From Bathynomus jamesi (lineage: Eukaryota > Arthropoda > Malacostraca > Isopoda > Cirolanidae): a DNA stretch of 64,000 nucleotides. Location of the stretch: NCBI GenBank assembly GCA_023014485.1, contig JAJOZX010001732.1, positions 306,001 to 370,000 on the forward strand, written 5' to 3'. Below, one piece after another: positions 25,268 to 34,569 of this stretch (positions are counted from its first letter, which is position 1; each line of letters starts with the position of its first letter). A program made the translations under genes and the position numbers. Below the pieces are notes generated by a model, which saw only the letters and a list, made by a program, of their open reading frames with translations, was not told the DNA's origin and made no database searches.

Positions 25268-26173
25268 TAGTAGAAATCCAATGACAAGGAGAAATGTAAA
25301 TGCCATGAAAAGTCTTCTTTATTGCGCAACGTTTCGAGCAATACGCTCATCTTCAGGCTGTTTAATAACAATGTGAAATTAAAATCAATATTGAATGAAA
25401 AACAAACAGAAATTTCTATAACCTATTCGTAAAGACAAATTTTAAAAGACTGAGAAAAGAGGGTTAAGTTCTAAGTTATACAGATTTACATATCAAATTA
25501 AGAAGTTATTTTTAAATACATGTAGTAAATGTGAAATTAATACACTGGAAAAATTACCAATAGTACACTGGAACAATGGAGCTATCTACCTTACACAGCA
25601 ATATCCGAGGCCGACTAATTTGAGCAGAGGCGACGGGAATGAAGGATGGCGAGGGAGATAGGGGAAGGAGGGATTATAGGAATTGGGGAAGGAGGAGGGA
25701 TCATAGCAGATTGAGAGGGACGGACGATGAGTCAACATTCAGACTAGGGGACAATGCTTTAATGAAAAGGGATTCTAAAATTCTTAGTGAGTTGGGACAA
25801 GTATTACAACCAAGAATTTTAAAATTGTCTAAAGTGACATCAATTTTGCATTTGATGCTATGTTCACGTATGCTGGAGGCTTCCTTAGTTTTTAAAATTT
25901 TACCTGTTCGGCCACTTATTCCATATGCGAATAAAATCTAGCCCTGAGAGAGCGAACAGTGCTGCCGATGTAATTCCCAAGGAGACACCTAGGGCAGGTA
26001 AATAAATATACAACACCGCTACGCAACGAGTCAGGGGTTCGATCCTTCGCTGAGAAAAAGCTACCTAAAGACGTTTTATTAATAAATATGATGCGGAAAT
26101 CAGTATGATAAAAAAAATTTCCTTAACAATTTTGTAAATTTAAGCTTAAATTCCTTATTCAAGGACCCATTTT
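25262..26173 (-). mobile_element. Penelope-like family A, 3' end fragment (inverted arm)
   Basis: Reverse complement of 27089-27995 over about 0.9 kb, including the GIY-YIG coding end (shadow frames here), the 3' UTR and the CCTGAAGATGAGC...CTCGAAAC motif (25331-25357). Sequence identity stops at 26173. Together with the next feature it forms an inverted repeat with a spacer of about 0.9 kb. Confidence 0.8.
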
Positions 26174-26189
26174 AGCTTCGTATAACTTA

Positions 26190-27557
26190 CCCACCTTTCA
26201 ATTGGCAAAATTTGTTGTTCGTCTCCTGTCCCCCTTTGCGAAAAATGTTTACACTATAAATAACTCGTTTGAATTCCAAAAAGAACTCCTGGGTAAAACT
26301 TCGATTCAAAAAAGTTTTTGTCAGTTTTGATGTAAAGTCACTTTTCACAAATGTACCTGTATCTGAAACTATTGCCATTATTTTAGATAGGGTTTTTAGC
26401 TCAGTGATAATTTTCATGGTTTTTCATTGTCTCATTTGAAGGAACTTTTAGAATTGGTCTTCAAACAATGCTATTTCACTTTCAACAATAAGGTTTACCA
26501 ACAAATTGATGGGGTAGGGATGGGATCACCAGTCGGACCGCTAGCAGCTGACTTTTTTATGACTCATTTAGAAAGTGTAATTTTTAGACAATCTCCCACT
26601 CATCTCAAGCCAATTTCTATCGACGCTTCGTTGATGATTCGATAGCAGTCTTTGATAATGCGGTACAAGCGCAACAATTCTTTAACTTCCTAAATTCTTT
26701 GCACCCCAATATAACGTATACAATGGAAACTGAGCAAAATGGCTCCCTCCCCTTCTTAGATCTTTTAATTTCGAAAACGGTGATTCTATTACTACATCAG
26801 TTTATAGGAAACCCACTTTCACTGGTTTGGGCATGAATTTTTTTAGTTTTACTGATTTTAACTATAAGATGTCTTGTATTAAAACTCTCCTGTTCAGAGG
26901 ATATAATTTGACCTCTAATTTTACCTTACTTAATGATGAATTTAATAATCTAAGATCATACTTTACTAATAATAGTTTTCCTGTTCAATATGTAGACAAA
27001 CTAATTAGATCCTTCTTAAATAATGTTTATAGCCCTCAACTTCCATGTATTACAGTGCCGAAGGATATAAAATATTTCTTGGTACCTGAAATGGGTCCCT
27101 TGAATAAGGAATTTAAGCTTAAATTTACAAAATTGTTAAGGAAATTTTTTTATCATACTGATTTCCGCATCATATTATTAATAAAACGTCTTGGTAGCTT
27201 TTTCTCAGCGAAGGATCGAACCCCTGACTCGTTGCGTAGCGGTGTTGTATATTTATTTACCTGCCCTAGGTGTCTCCTTGGGAATTACATCGGCAGCACT
27301 GTTCGCTCTCTCAGGGCTAGATTTATTCGCATATGGGAATAAGTGGCCGAACAGGTAAAATTTTAAAAACTAAGGAAGCCTCCAGCATACGTGAACATAG
27401 CATCAAATGCAAAATTGATGTCACTTTAGACAATTTTAAAATTCTTGGTTGTAATACTTGTCCCAACTCACTAAGAATTTTAGAATCCCTTTTCATTAAA
27501 GCATTGTCCCCTAGTCTGAATGTTGACTCATCGTCCGTCCCTCTCAATCTGCTATGA
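26190..27557 (+). pseudogene. Penelope-like RT plus GIY-YIG endonuclease, broken
   Basis: Pieces in different frames read, in order: an RT segment with NNSFEFQKELLGK (about 26245-26300), then SFDVKSLFTNVPV (near 26315-26360, shifted by one base in a run of A/T), then FTFNNKVYQQIDGVGMGSP with the Penelope-like GxGMGSP motif (26427-26645), then a long C-terminal piece at 26827-27342 ending in the GIY-YIG nuclease core (VYLFTCPRCLLGNYIGSTVR), and finally 27333-27557 with IREHSIKCK and a catalytic-type ILESLFI. The RT catalytic YxDD block falls in the damaged stretch near 26620-26660 (RFFDDS-like in another frame). At least three frameshifts. The enzyme would copy RNA from a nicked target; this copy is dead or heavily affected by sequence error. 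Confidence 0.8.
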
Positions 27558-27900
27558 TCCCTCTCCTTCCCAATTCCTTATAATCCCTCCTTCCCCTATC
27601 TCCCTCGCCATCCTTCATTCCCGTCGCCTCTGCTCAAATTAGTCGGCCTCGGATATTGCTGTGTAAGGTAGATAGCTCCATTGTTCCAGTGTACTATTGG
27701 TAATTTTTCCAGTGTATTAATTTCACATTTACTACATGTATTTAAAAATAACTTCTTAATTTTGATATGTAAATCTGTATAACTTAGAACTTAACCCTCT
27801 TTTCTCAGTCTTTTAAAATTTGTCTTTACGAATAGGTTATAGAAATTTCTGTTTGTTTTTCATTCAATATTGATTTTAATTTCACATTGTTATTAAACAG

Positions 27901-27927
27901 CCTGAAGATGAGCGTATTGCTCGAAAC
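27901..27927 (+). other. Hammerhead-core-like motif in Penelope-like 3' end
   Basis: CCTGAAGAT, stem GAGC, loop GTATT, stem GCTC, then GAAAC. CUGANGA and GAAA are the conserved hammerhead core boxes, and hammerhead motifs are known in Penelope-like elements. One extra U before stem II departs from the standard core. Activity not implied. Confidence 0.45.
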
Positions 27928-28026
27928 GTTGCGCAATAAAGAAGACTTTCATGGCATTTACATTTCTCCTTGTCATTGGATTTCTACTAAATATTAAATT
28001 GAAGCTCTGTAGAAGCAACCCGCATA

Positions 28027-28032
<6 letters not shown>

Positions 28033-28078
<46 letters not shown>

Positions 28079-28324
28079 AGTACATAAATGTGTATATATA
28101 CACACAGTATATATATAAATACAGAGCATATATATATAAATAGAGAGCATATATATATATATAAATACAGAGCATATATATATATATAAATACAGAGCAT
28201 ATATATATAAATACAGAGCATATATATATAAATACAGAGAATATATGTATATACACACAGTATATATATATATATATATATATACATATACACACAGTGT
28301 ATATATATATATATATATATATAT
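28033..28324. repeat. (TA)n tract with ATACAGAGCA minisatellite
   Basis: TA runs with about six repeats of AAATACAGAGCATATATATA and CACACAG blocks. Long hydrophobic open frames here are translations of TA repeats. Confidence 0.9.
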
Positions 28325-28441
28325 GATGAATAAAACCACGAAGGAAAGGAAACACATAATGGTGCTGAAGCGCTTTCGTCTAATGACATCCTCAGGAACA
28401 CTGAAGTCCATAAAGAGTTACAGCCTATATATAGGTTACAG

Positions 28442-28448
<7 letters not shown>
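28325..28448 (-). repeat. Penelope-like family B terminal repeat, isolated copy
   Basis: Same sequence as 32158-32290. On the minus strand it reads CTATATATAGGCTG, then CCTGAGGATG, stem-loop, CGAAAG, then the ...GGTTTTATTCATC end. Flanked on both sides by (TA)n. Confidence 0.7.
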
Positions 28449-28483
<35 letters not shown>

Positions 28484-28486
<3 letters not shown>

Positions 28487-28852
28487 AACTCAGAATGGTC
28501 CCCTGAGAAATTTATATGTTAAACACAGACCGTGCATGGAACAAGGAACTCTTCTGGGAAAATTAAATCCACTATAGTCCGAATAAGTAATGGTAAATGA
28601 CAAATACCATAGTTTTTCTTTTTCATGATGCTAGCCCGACTTGGGCAACGGGTCTCTCGCAAAGAGATCCCATAAATATAGCTTCCCTCACCAGCTATCT
28701 GCAAAGCAGACAGGATCCAGCTTTGGGACATGGATCTAGGGTTTAAAGCAAGCCTAGTCCCTACATTCAGAACCTCTATATAAGTAAAAGACTCGTTGCA
28801 TTCACGTCGGATTGAATAAGCAAAGAAAAAGGGGTAACTATTGTATTTATGG
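28484..28852 (-). repeat. Unidentified hairpin-rich repeat X, copy 1
   Basis: About 370 bp, reverse complement of most of copy 3 plus a 35-bp tail (AAATTTCTCAGGGGACCATT region) shared with copy 2. No long frame, no RT or transposase motif and no tRNA-type boxes. I do not recognise the family. Confidence 0.6.
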
Positions 28853-29041
28853 GATCTCTTTGCGAGAGACCCGTTGCCCACGTCGGGCAAGCATCATGAA
28901 AAAGAAAAACTATGGTATTTGTCATTTACCATTACTTATTCGGACTATAGTGGATTTAATTTTCCCAGAAGAGTTCCTTGTTCCATGCACGGTCTGTGTT
29001 TAACATATAAATTTCTCAGGGGACCATTCTGAGTTTGTGTA
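28853..29041 (+). repeat. Unidentified repeat X, copy 2 (5'-truncated)
   Basis: Inverted relative to copy 1, so 28484-28670 and 28855-29041 form an inverted repeat. It starts in the middle of the family at TTTATGGGATCTC and runs to the same tail. Confidence 0.65.
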
Positions 29042-29458
29042 TATTAAACGGACGTGTTACGTGCCTTGAAAAGTGGACGCTCAATGTCCCGGTTGAGGTT
29101 TAAGTTTTGTTTTTTTTTGGCTAAAAATACAATAGTTACCCCTTTTTCTTTGCTTATTCAATCCGACGTGAATGCAACGAGTCTTTTACTTATATAGAGG
29201 TTCTGAATGTAGGGACTAGGCTTGCTTTAAACCCTAGATCCATGTCCCAAAGCTGGATCCTGTCTGCTTTGCAGATAGCTGGTGAGGGAAGCTATATTTA
29301 TGGAATCTCTCTGCGAGAGACCCGTTGCCCACGTCGGGCTAGCATCATGAAAAAGAAAAACTATGGTATTTGTCATTTACCATTACTTATTCGGACTATA
29401 GTGGATTTAATTTTCCCAGAAGAGTTCCTTGTTTCATGCACGGTCTGTGTTTAACATA
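29042..29458 (+). repeat. Unidentified repeat X, copy 3 (longest)
   Basis: About 417 bp. Visible stem-loops: TCTGC-TTT-GCAGA (about 29262-29274) and a GGAATCTC...GAGAGACC pairing (about 29302-29323). It has a T-rich stretch at 29108-29120 and ends in a (TA)n tract. The strong short hairpins suggest derivation from a structured RNA or an element leader, but no known RNA is recognised. Confidence 0.6.
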
Positions 29459-29774
29459 TTATATATATATATATATATATACACAATAAACGGAGAAATA
29501 AAATTAAATTAAAGGATTTTGGGAGGAACATACAAATTTGTAAGGAAAAACTATCGATTTTTGGCACAAGATCAAACGAATTGTTTCCAACCAAAGTTAT
29601 AGACAAAAAAAAAAACTACCGATTTTTAGCACAACATCAAATGAATTGTTTCCAACAAATGTTATAAAAAAAAATACAAATTTATACTGGAAATCTGCCC
29701 GGGTTTTAGCACTCTGCCCTTCTTGTATATAAAAATAAATTGAAAAATAAAAGTTATTAGAGTAGCATACAAGT

Positions 29775-32129
29775 TTACCAAAGATTTAGCGTTCTACCCT
29801 TCTTATCTAAATCTGTTCTGAATGAATTCAAAACAACAGGATCGAGTTGAAAAAGACCTTTGCTTACGTTGAAGTTATTTGTAAGTTGGATAATGGCAGA
29901 CTCAAGAATATTTCTATTAACAATGTTGCTAGAGTGAAATAAAACTGAAGCATTATTCCAATCAATACAGTGGGATAACTCTGACAAATGGACAAAAAGG
30001 GCACTGGACGACTGTCCTGTTGTAACGGAATATTGATGCTGTTTTATACGTGTGTGCAAATCCTTTCCCGTCTGACCTATGTAAAAGGAATCACATTGTT
30101 TACAACTAATTTTATAGATAATGCCTGAATTATTGGTAGGGCTATTTTTTACTAAGATATTTTCACAATATTGTTGTATGAAAATACTACATTAATATGC
30201 AAAAGTTTAAGTACATTAGCAATGCCTAAAAAGCCCGGGAAAAATGGAAGTACTAAAATATTTTTTGACAAAGTACGAGTGTTGTTATTGACACGATAGA
30301 AAGTTCGTTTTGCCTTGTTGAGACAAGATTCCATAAACGCCGATGGATAACACAGATCACTCCCAATACCGTTGATTTTTTCTAATTCGGCATCGATGTA
30401 TTCCGGACTGGTGATCCTAAGGGCACGGAGAAACATTGAAGAAAAATTGGCCTTCTTAGTGGGGGTGTCATGTCCCGAGTAAAAGTGTACGTAGGACAAA
30501 TTGTTTTTTTTTTTCCGATAGATACTAAACTTAAAACCTGGGCTTTCCCTATGTACACGCACATCCAAAAACGGGATTCAATTGTCTTGTTCCACTTCTA
30601 AAGTAAACTTAATGGAGGGGACTTGATCATTTAACTGAAGGAGGAAGTTATCCAGGTCACGATTCATGGGCCAGATACACAAAATATCGTCGACGTACCG
30701 TAACCAAGGGATGCCAACCCCCAGGATTCTCGGAATGTAAGTAATTTCGAAAAACTCCATATAAATATTGGAGAGGAGGGGCGACAAGGGGTTGCCCATG
30801 GCCATCCCAAAAACTTGTTGATAATACTCGTTATTGAAAGTGAATTTACAGTCTGATGCAAAGCTTAATAAGTTCCAAAACAATGTGTGAAGGTAGTGGC
30901 AGGTCATACTTATGTAATTCTTGGGAGAGAAAGTCAAGCATATCGTCAATCGGCACTTTTGTAAACAATGAACAAACGTCAAAACTGATCAATCTATCGT
31001 TAGTTTCAGTACGTGCATTATTCAATTTTTCAGTAAGTTCTATGGAATTTTTTACATGTAAATCAGAGATAGTTCCGAGAATGGGGGACAAGACTTTGAG
31101 AAGCCATTTGGAGAGTTTATAAGTAATAGAGCCCACCGAGCTAATAATAGGGCGCATAGGGTTACCAGGTTTGTGGGTTTTAATAAGACCGTAAAGGTAG
31201 GGCAGAGAAGGTGAAGTGGACATGAAAAGCGGAATTAAGTCCTTATGATCTTTGAGAATGCGTTTCAAGCCACTATTAAATGATTCGATGACGTCATCCT
31301 GCGGGTTCTTCCTAAGTTTGCTGTATGTGGCGGGGTCCTGGAGAAGCTCGTTCATCTTTCTGATGTAGTCCACTTTGTCCATAATAACTATGGTGTTAGC
31401 CTTGTCTGCTTTAGTAATATGGAGCTCCCCATCTTTTTTTAATTGTGAGAGGCTATTGCGAAAACGTTTAGGAAACTTATCTTCGTAACTACTATTCGCC
31501 GCACTATAAACAAGGCCTTTAACTATGTTAAACAAATACTGAGGGAGATTACACTGTTTTTCAAAAGAAGCGAGACTGTAACAAATTTGTAAAGCCGAAG
31601 GTTTTTTAACAATAAAAAAGGACATACCATATCCAAGGGCACTTTTTGCATCGTCACTAATGTTTTTCGAAGAAAGGTTCAAAACACACTTTGACCTTGC
31701 GTTTTTACTCCCCTGACTATTTCGAATGAGACTTTTAATTTTTCGATCCAAAATGTTACTGAGTGAAGAAGTTCTCCGACGCAACTCGTAAATTTCATCA
31801 AACAAAGGTTGGATCCACGGTTGGGGAATAACGGTTACAAAATTACGTTTGGCAATGTTTAAATTTTTGAAGGCGGACCACTCATTTTGTCTGGTGACTT
31901 CAATATGTTTCTTTAAAATTAATCTGCTGAAATTGTTGAACGGATGGTCGTCAATTTGTCTGAGGCGAATCGGAAAGAGGGATTTGGGAAGAACTTGCTC
32001 CTCTTGACAATTAGTAAGAAACTTTCGTCGGATACGAATTGCATGCCCCTTCATTAATGTAGAAGAAAACACGGACACAAACGGAGACAAGAGAGGGAAC
32101 AGCAAGCCGAAGGAACGCGTGGTGTTCAT
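29775..32129 (-). pseudogene. Penelope-like RT plus GIY-YIG endonuclease, frameshifted
   Basis: The first piece starts with ATG at 32129 and runs 427 codons. It carries KADKANTIVIMD, a DPATYSKL block, THKPGNPMRPIIS (typical Penelope-like RT) and SFDVCSLFTKVPI. A shift near 30.85-30.95 kb leads to FTFNNEYYQQVFGMAMGNP and WLRYVDDILCIW, the catalytic DD block. A stop/shift near 30570 leads to LDVRVHRE and the connection segment (30152-30568). A last shift near 30150 leads to the GIY-YIG core (YKISCKQC...FYIGQTGKDL) and ILESAIIQLT, ending in a stop at 29775. Domains are complete and in the usual order; three breaks make this copy non-coding unless they are sequencing errors. Predicted product: nuclear RT/endonuclease driving self-copying. 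Confidence 0.85.
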
Positions 32130-32297
32130 TATATGAAAATTATTTCACGAAAATAACACGTGAAAAATATTTATGATGAATAAAACCACGAAGGAAAGGA
32201 AACACAGAATGGTGCTCAAGCGCTTTCGTCTAATGACGTCCTCAGGAACACTGAAGTACATAAAGAGTTACAGCCTATATATAGGTTACATAAAAAA
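32130..32297 (-). repeat. Penelope-like family B terminal repeat / 5' leader
   Basis: Directly upstream of the RT start codon. Contains the CCTGAGGACG, stem-loop, CGAAAG motif (about 32223-32246, minus strand). Related copies at 24699-24897, 28325-28448 and 36243-36410. Confidence 0.7.
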
Positions 32298-32327
32298 TAT
32301 ATATATATAGAAATATATATATATATA

Positions 32328-33695
32328 CAGGGTGTTTCAAAAGTCCCTCATTATTTTTAAAATTTTATTAAAATAACAATTACAAGAGGAACCAAATGAC
32401 AATTTGGTTGCTGAGTCTACGATTCATGAGAATTTTGGTGGCATCAAACTTGGCTTCATAAGTCTACTGGAAAGTCACTGGTACACCTCAACGTGGGCAC
32501 CGTCTTTTTCGAAACAAGCGAGCCACCGTTTTACGCATTCTTGGCCGACATTGGACAACATTTCGGGAGTAACAGAAGCACACGCATTCCTGATCCGTTC
32601 TTCTAGTGTGGGGAGGACTCGCGGCTTGGTGGCGTACACTTTGCCCTTAATGTAGCCCCACAAAAAGAAGTCGCATGGGGTAAGATCAGGCGAGCGAGCA
32701 GCCCATTCGATGGGACCACGGCGACCAATCCACCGATCCGGGAAATGCTTATTCAGAAATGAGCGAACCTCACGCGAGTAATGAGCAGGGGCACCGTCTT
32801 GCTGGAAAATGACTTCTTGCATGTCAGCTACAGCTGACAGTTGGGGGATGCAGAACTCCTGAAGTATACGAAGGTAATTGTCTCCGTTGACGTTCACGGA
32901 ATTTCCATCTTGATCCCGGAAGAAGAACGGACCAATCAGCCCAGCTGAGGAGATGGCACACCAGACGACCAATTTCGGCGTGTCCCTTTCATGTTCACGG
33001 ATCTCCGCAGGATTGTGAGTTCCCCAGATGCGGGTGTTGTGCCGATTGACGCGACCAGAAAGGTGGAAGAGAGCTTCGTCGCTGAACCACATGTGCTCCA
33101 GGATCGATGGGTCTCTTTCGTAGTGATGCAGCAGTGTCTCACACATCTCCACCCGGCAATCGTAGTCTTGAGGTTCCAGCTTCTGAACACCTGGATCTTG
33201 TACGGATACAGCTTGAGACCACGCCGCAAAATCCGTTGGATAGATGTCGCGCTGATGTTCAGTTCCGCAGCAGCTCGCCGAATGGACTTTCCTTGACTCT
33301 GAGTAAACGCCTCACGGACAGTTTCGACATTCTCCTCACTCCGCCCACTTCGAGGTCTTCCTGATCGTGGTTTGTCCTTTACGGATCCGGTCTCCATAAA
33401 TTTCCGGTGGGTGGCGACGATGGTGTTCCTATCCGGTGCATAATGCTGTCCGTAGACTGCCCGGAATCGTCGCTGCACTTCGACCACAGATTGAAAAACC
33501 TCCTGCCATGCAGCGATTTTACACCTCTGCTCTAGAGTCAGCATGGTAGCAGAAGAAAACGGAGCAAAACTTCAAATGTAGACTCAAAGAAATTCTCAAC
33601 TACTGAGTAAGAGTTTACCACAAGATGAACGTCGTTGGTCGATTAGCTGCAAAGAAAATTGAAAATCAAATTAGTGAGGGACTTTTGAAACACCC

Positions 33696-33697
<2 letters not shown>
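32328..33697 (-). mobile_element. DD41D (rosa-like) Tc1/mariner element
   Basis: 1,370 bp between inverted ends CAGGGTGTTTCAAAAGTCCC (left) and CCGGGTGTTTCAAAAGTCCC (right, reversed), flanked by TA on both sides (32326-32327 and 33698-33699), the target of this superfamily. It sits between two (TA)n tracts next to Penelope-like fragments. It carries one transposase gene on the minus strand with a single frame break. Confidence 0.85.
32475..33544 (-). pseudogene. DD41D Tc1/mariner transposase, one frameshift
   Basis: The N-terminal piece starts with ATG at 33544 (MLTLEQRCKIAAW) and contains a helix-turn-helix region and the GRPRSGR hook. The C-terminal piece (open from 33152 to 32475) has WFSDEALFH (first D), IFQQDGAPAHY (second D) and RSPDLTPCDFFLWG. 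Counting to the D of TPCD gives 41 residues between the second and third aspartates, the spacing of the rosa group. The two frames overlap and switch near 33.16-33.18 kb (HHYERDPS region). About 350 residues if rejoined, normal for the family. It would cut and paste the element at TA sites. Confidence 0.85.
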
Positions 33698-33736
<39 letters not shown>

Positions 33737-33737
<1 letters not shown>

Positions 33738-33914
33738 AAATGGAGAAATAAAATTAAAATTAAAGGATTGTGGGAGGAGCATACAAATTTGTAAGGAAAA
33801 ACTGTCGATTTTTAGCACAAGATCAAATGAATTGTTTCCAACCAATGTCATAGATAAAAAAAAAAAACACCGATTTTTAGCACAAGATCAAATGAATTGT
33901 TTACAACCAATGTA
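33737..33914 (-). repeat. Penelope-like family B, 3' UTR fragment (minus)
   Basis: Matches 29485-29660: ATAAATGGAGAAATAAAATT, then the TTGTTTCCAACCAATG blocks. It joins directly to the next, inverted fragment. Confidence 0.75.
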
Positions 33915-34544
33915 AACAATGTGATTCCTTTTACATAGGTCAGACGGGAAAGGATTTGCACACACGTATAAAACAGTATCAATATTCCGTTAGAACAGGA
34001 CAGTCGTCCAGTGCCCTTTTTGTCAATTTGTCAGAGTTATCCCACTGTATTGATTGGAATAATGCTTCAGTTTTATTTCACTCTAGCAACATTGTTAATA
34101 GAAATATTCTTGAGTCTGCCATTATCCAACTTACAAATAACTTCAACATAAGCAAAGGTCTTTTTCAACTCGATCCTGTTGTTCTGAATTCCTTCAGAAC
34201 GGATTTAGATAAGAAGGGTAGAACGCTAAATCTTTGGTAAACTTGTATGCTACTCTAATAACTTTTATTTTTCAATTTATTTTTATATACAAGAAGGGCA
34301 GAGTGCTAAAACCCGGGCAGATTTCCAGTATAAATTTGTATTATTTTTTTTTTTATAACATTGGTTAGAAATAATTCATTTGATCTTGTGCTAAAAATCG
34401 GTAGTTTTTTTTTTTTATCTATAACATTGGTTGGAAACAATTCATTTGATCTTGTGCTAAAAATCGATAGTTTTTCCTTTCAAATTTGCCTGCTCTTCCC
34501 ACAATCCTTTAATTTTTAAATTTAATTTTATTTCTCCGTTTATT
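33915..34544 (+). mobile_element. Penelope-like family B, 3' end fragment (plus)
   Basis: Encodes the GIY-YIG C-terminal part (33956-34240, HTRIKQYQYSV ... NILESAIIQLT ... stop), nearly identical to 29775-30059 but inverted, then the 3' UTR up to the (TA)n tract. With the preceding fragment it forms an imperfect palindrome of about 0.8 kb overall. Confidence 0.8.
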
Positions 34545-34569
34545 GTATATATATATATATATATATATA

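Larger units (their letters stand above)
26174..27995 (+). mobile_element. Penelope-like family A, 5'-truncated copy
   Basis: Contains the C-terminal part of a Penelope-like RT, the GIY-YIG domain and a 3' UTR with the CCTGAAGATGAGC stem-loop motif and AATAAAGAAG downstream. Truncation at 26174 abuts the inverted arm. 27996-28032 is unassigned AT-rich sequence. Confidence 0.8.
29484..32298 (-). mobile_element. Penelope-like family B, nearly full-length copy
   Basis: In minus sense: terminal repeat/5' leader (32297-32130), RT ORF, GIY-YIG domain, about 290 bp of 3' UTR ending near ...CTCCGTTTATTG at 29485 next to (TA)n. The 3' UTR includes duplicated TTGTTTCCAACCAA blocks. Confidence 0.8.

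Noticed and set aside
26187..26417. 76-codon minus-strand frame
   Set aside because: Antisense of the Penelope-like RT segment read on the plus strand.
27987..28485. Long [10 protein letters not shown] frames on both strands here and at 37.8-38.1, 40.4-40.6, 54.1-54.5 and 56.9-57.3 kb
   Set aside because: Translations of (TA)n microsatellites.
28812..29454. Repeated 63-70-codon frames in repeat X
   Set aside because: Short, present only because X copies are alike, and spanning predicted hairpins; no domain recognised.
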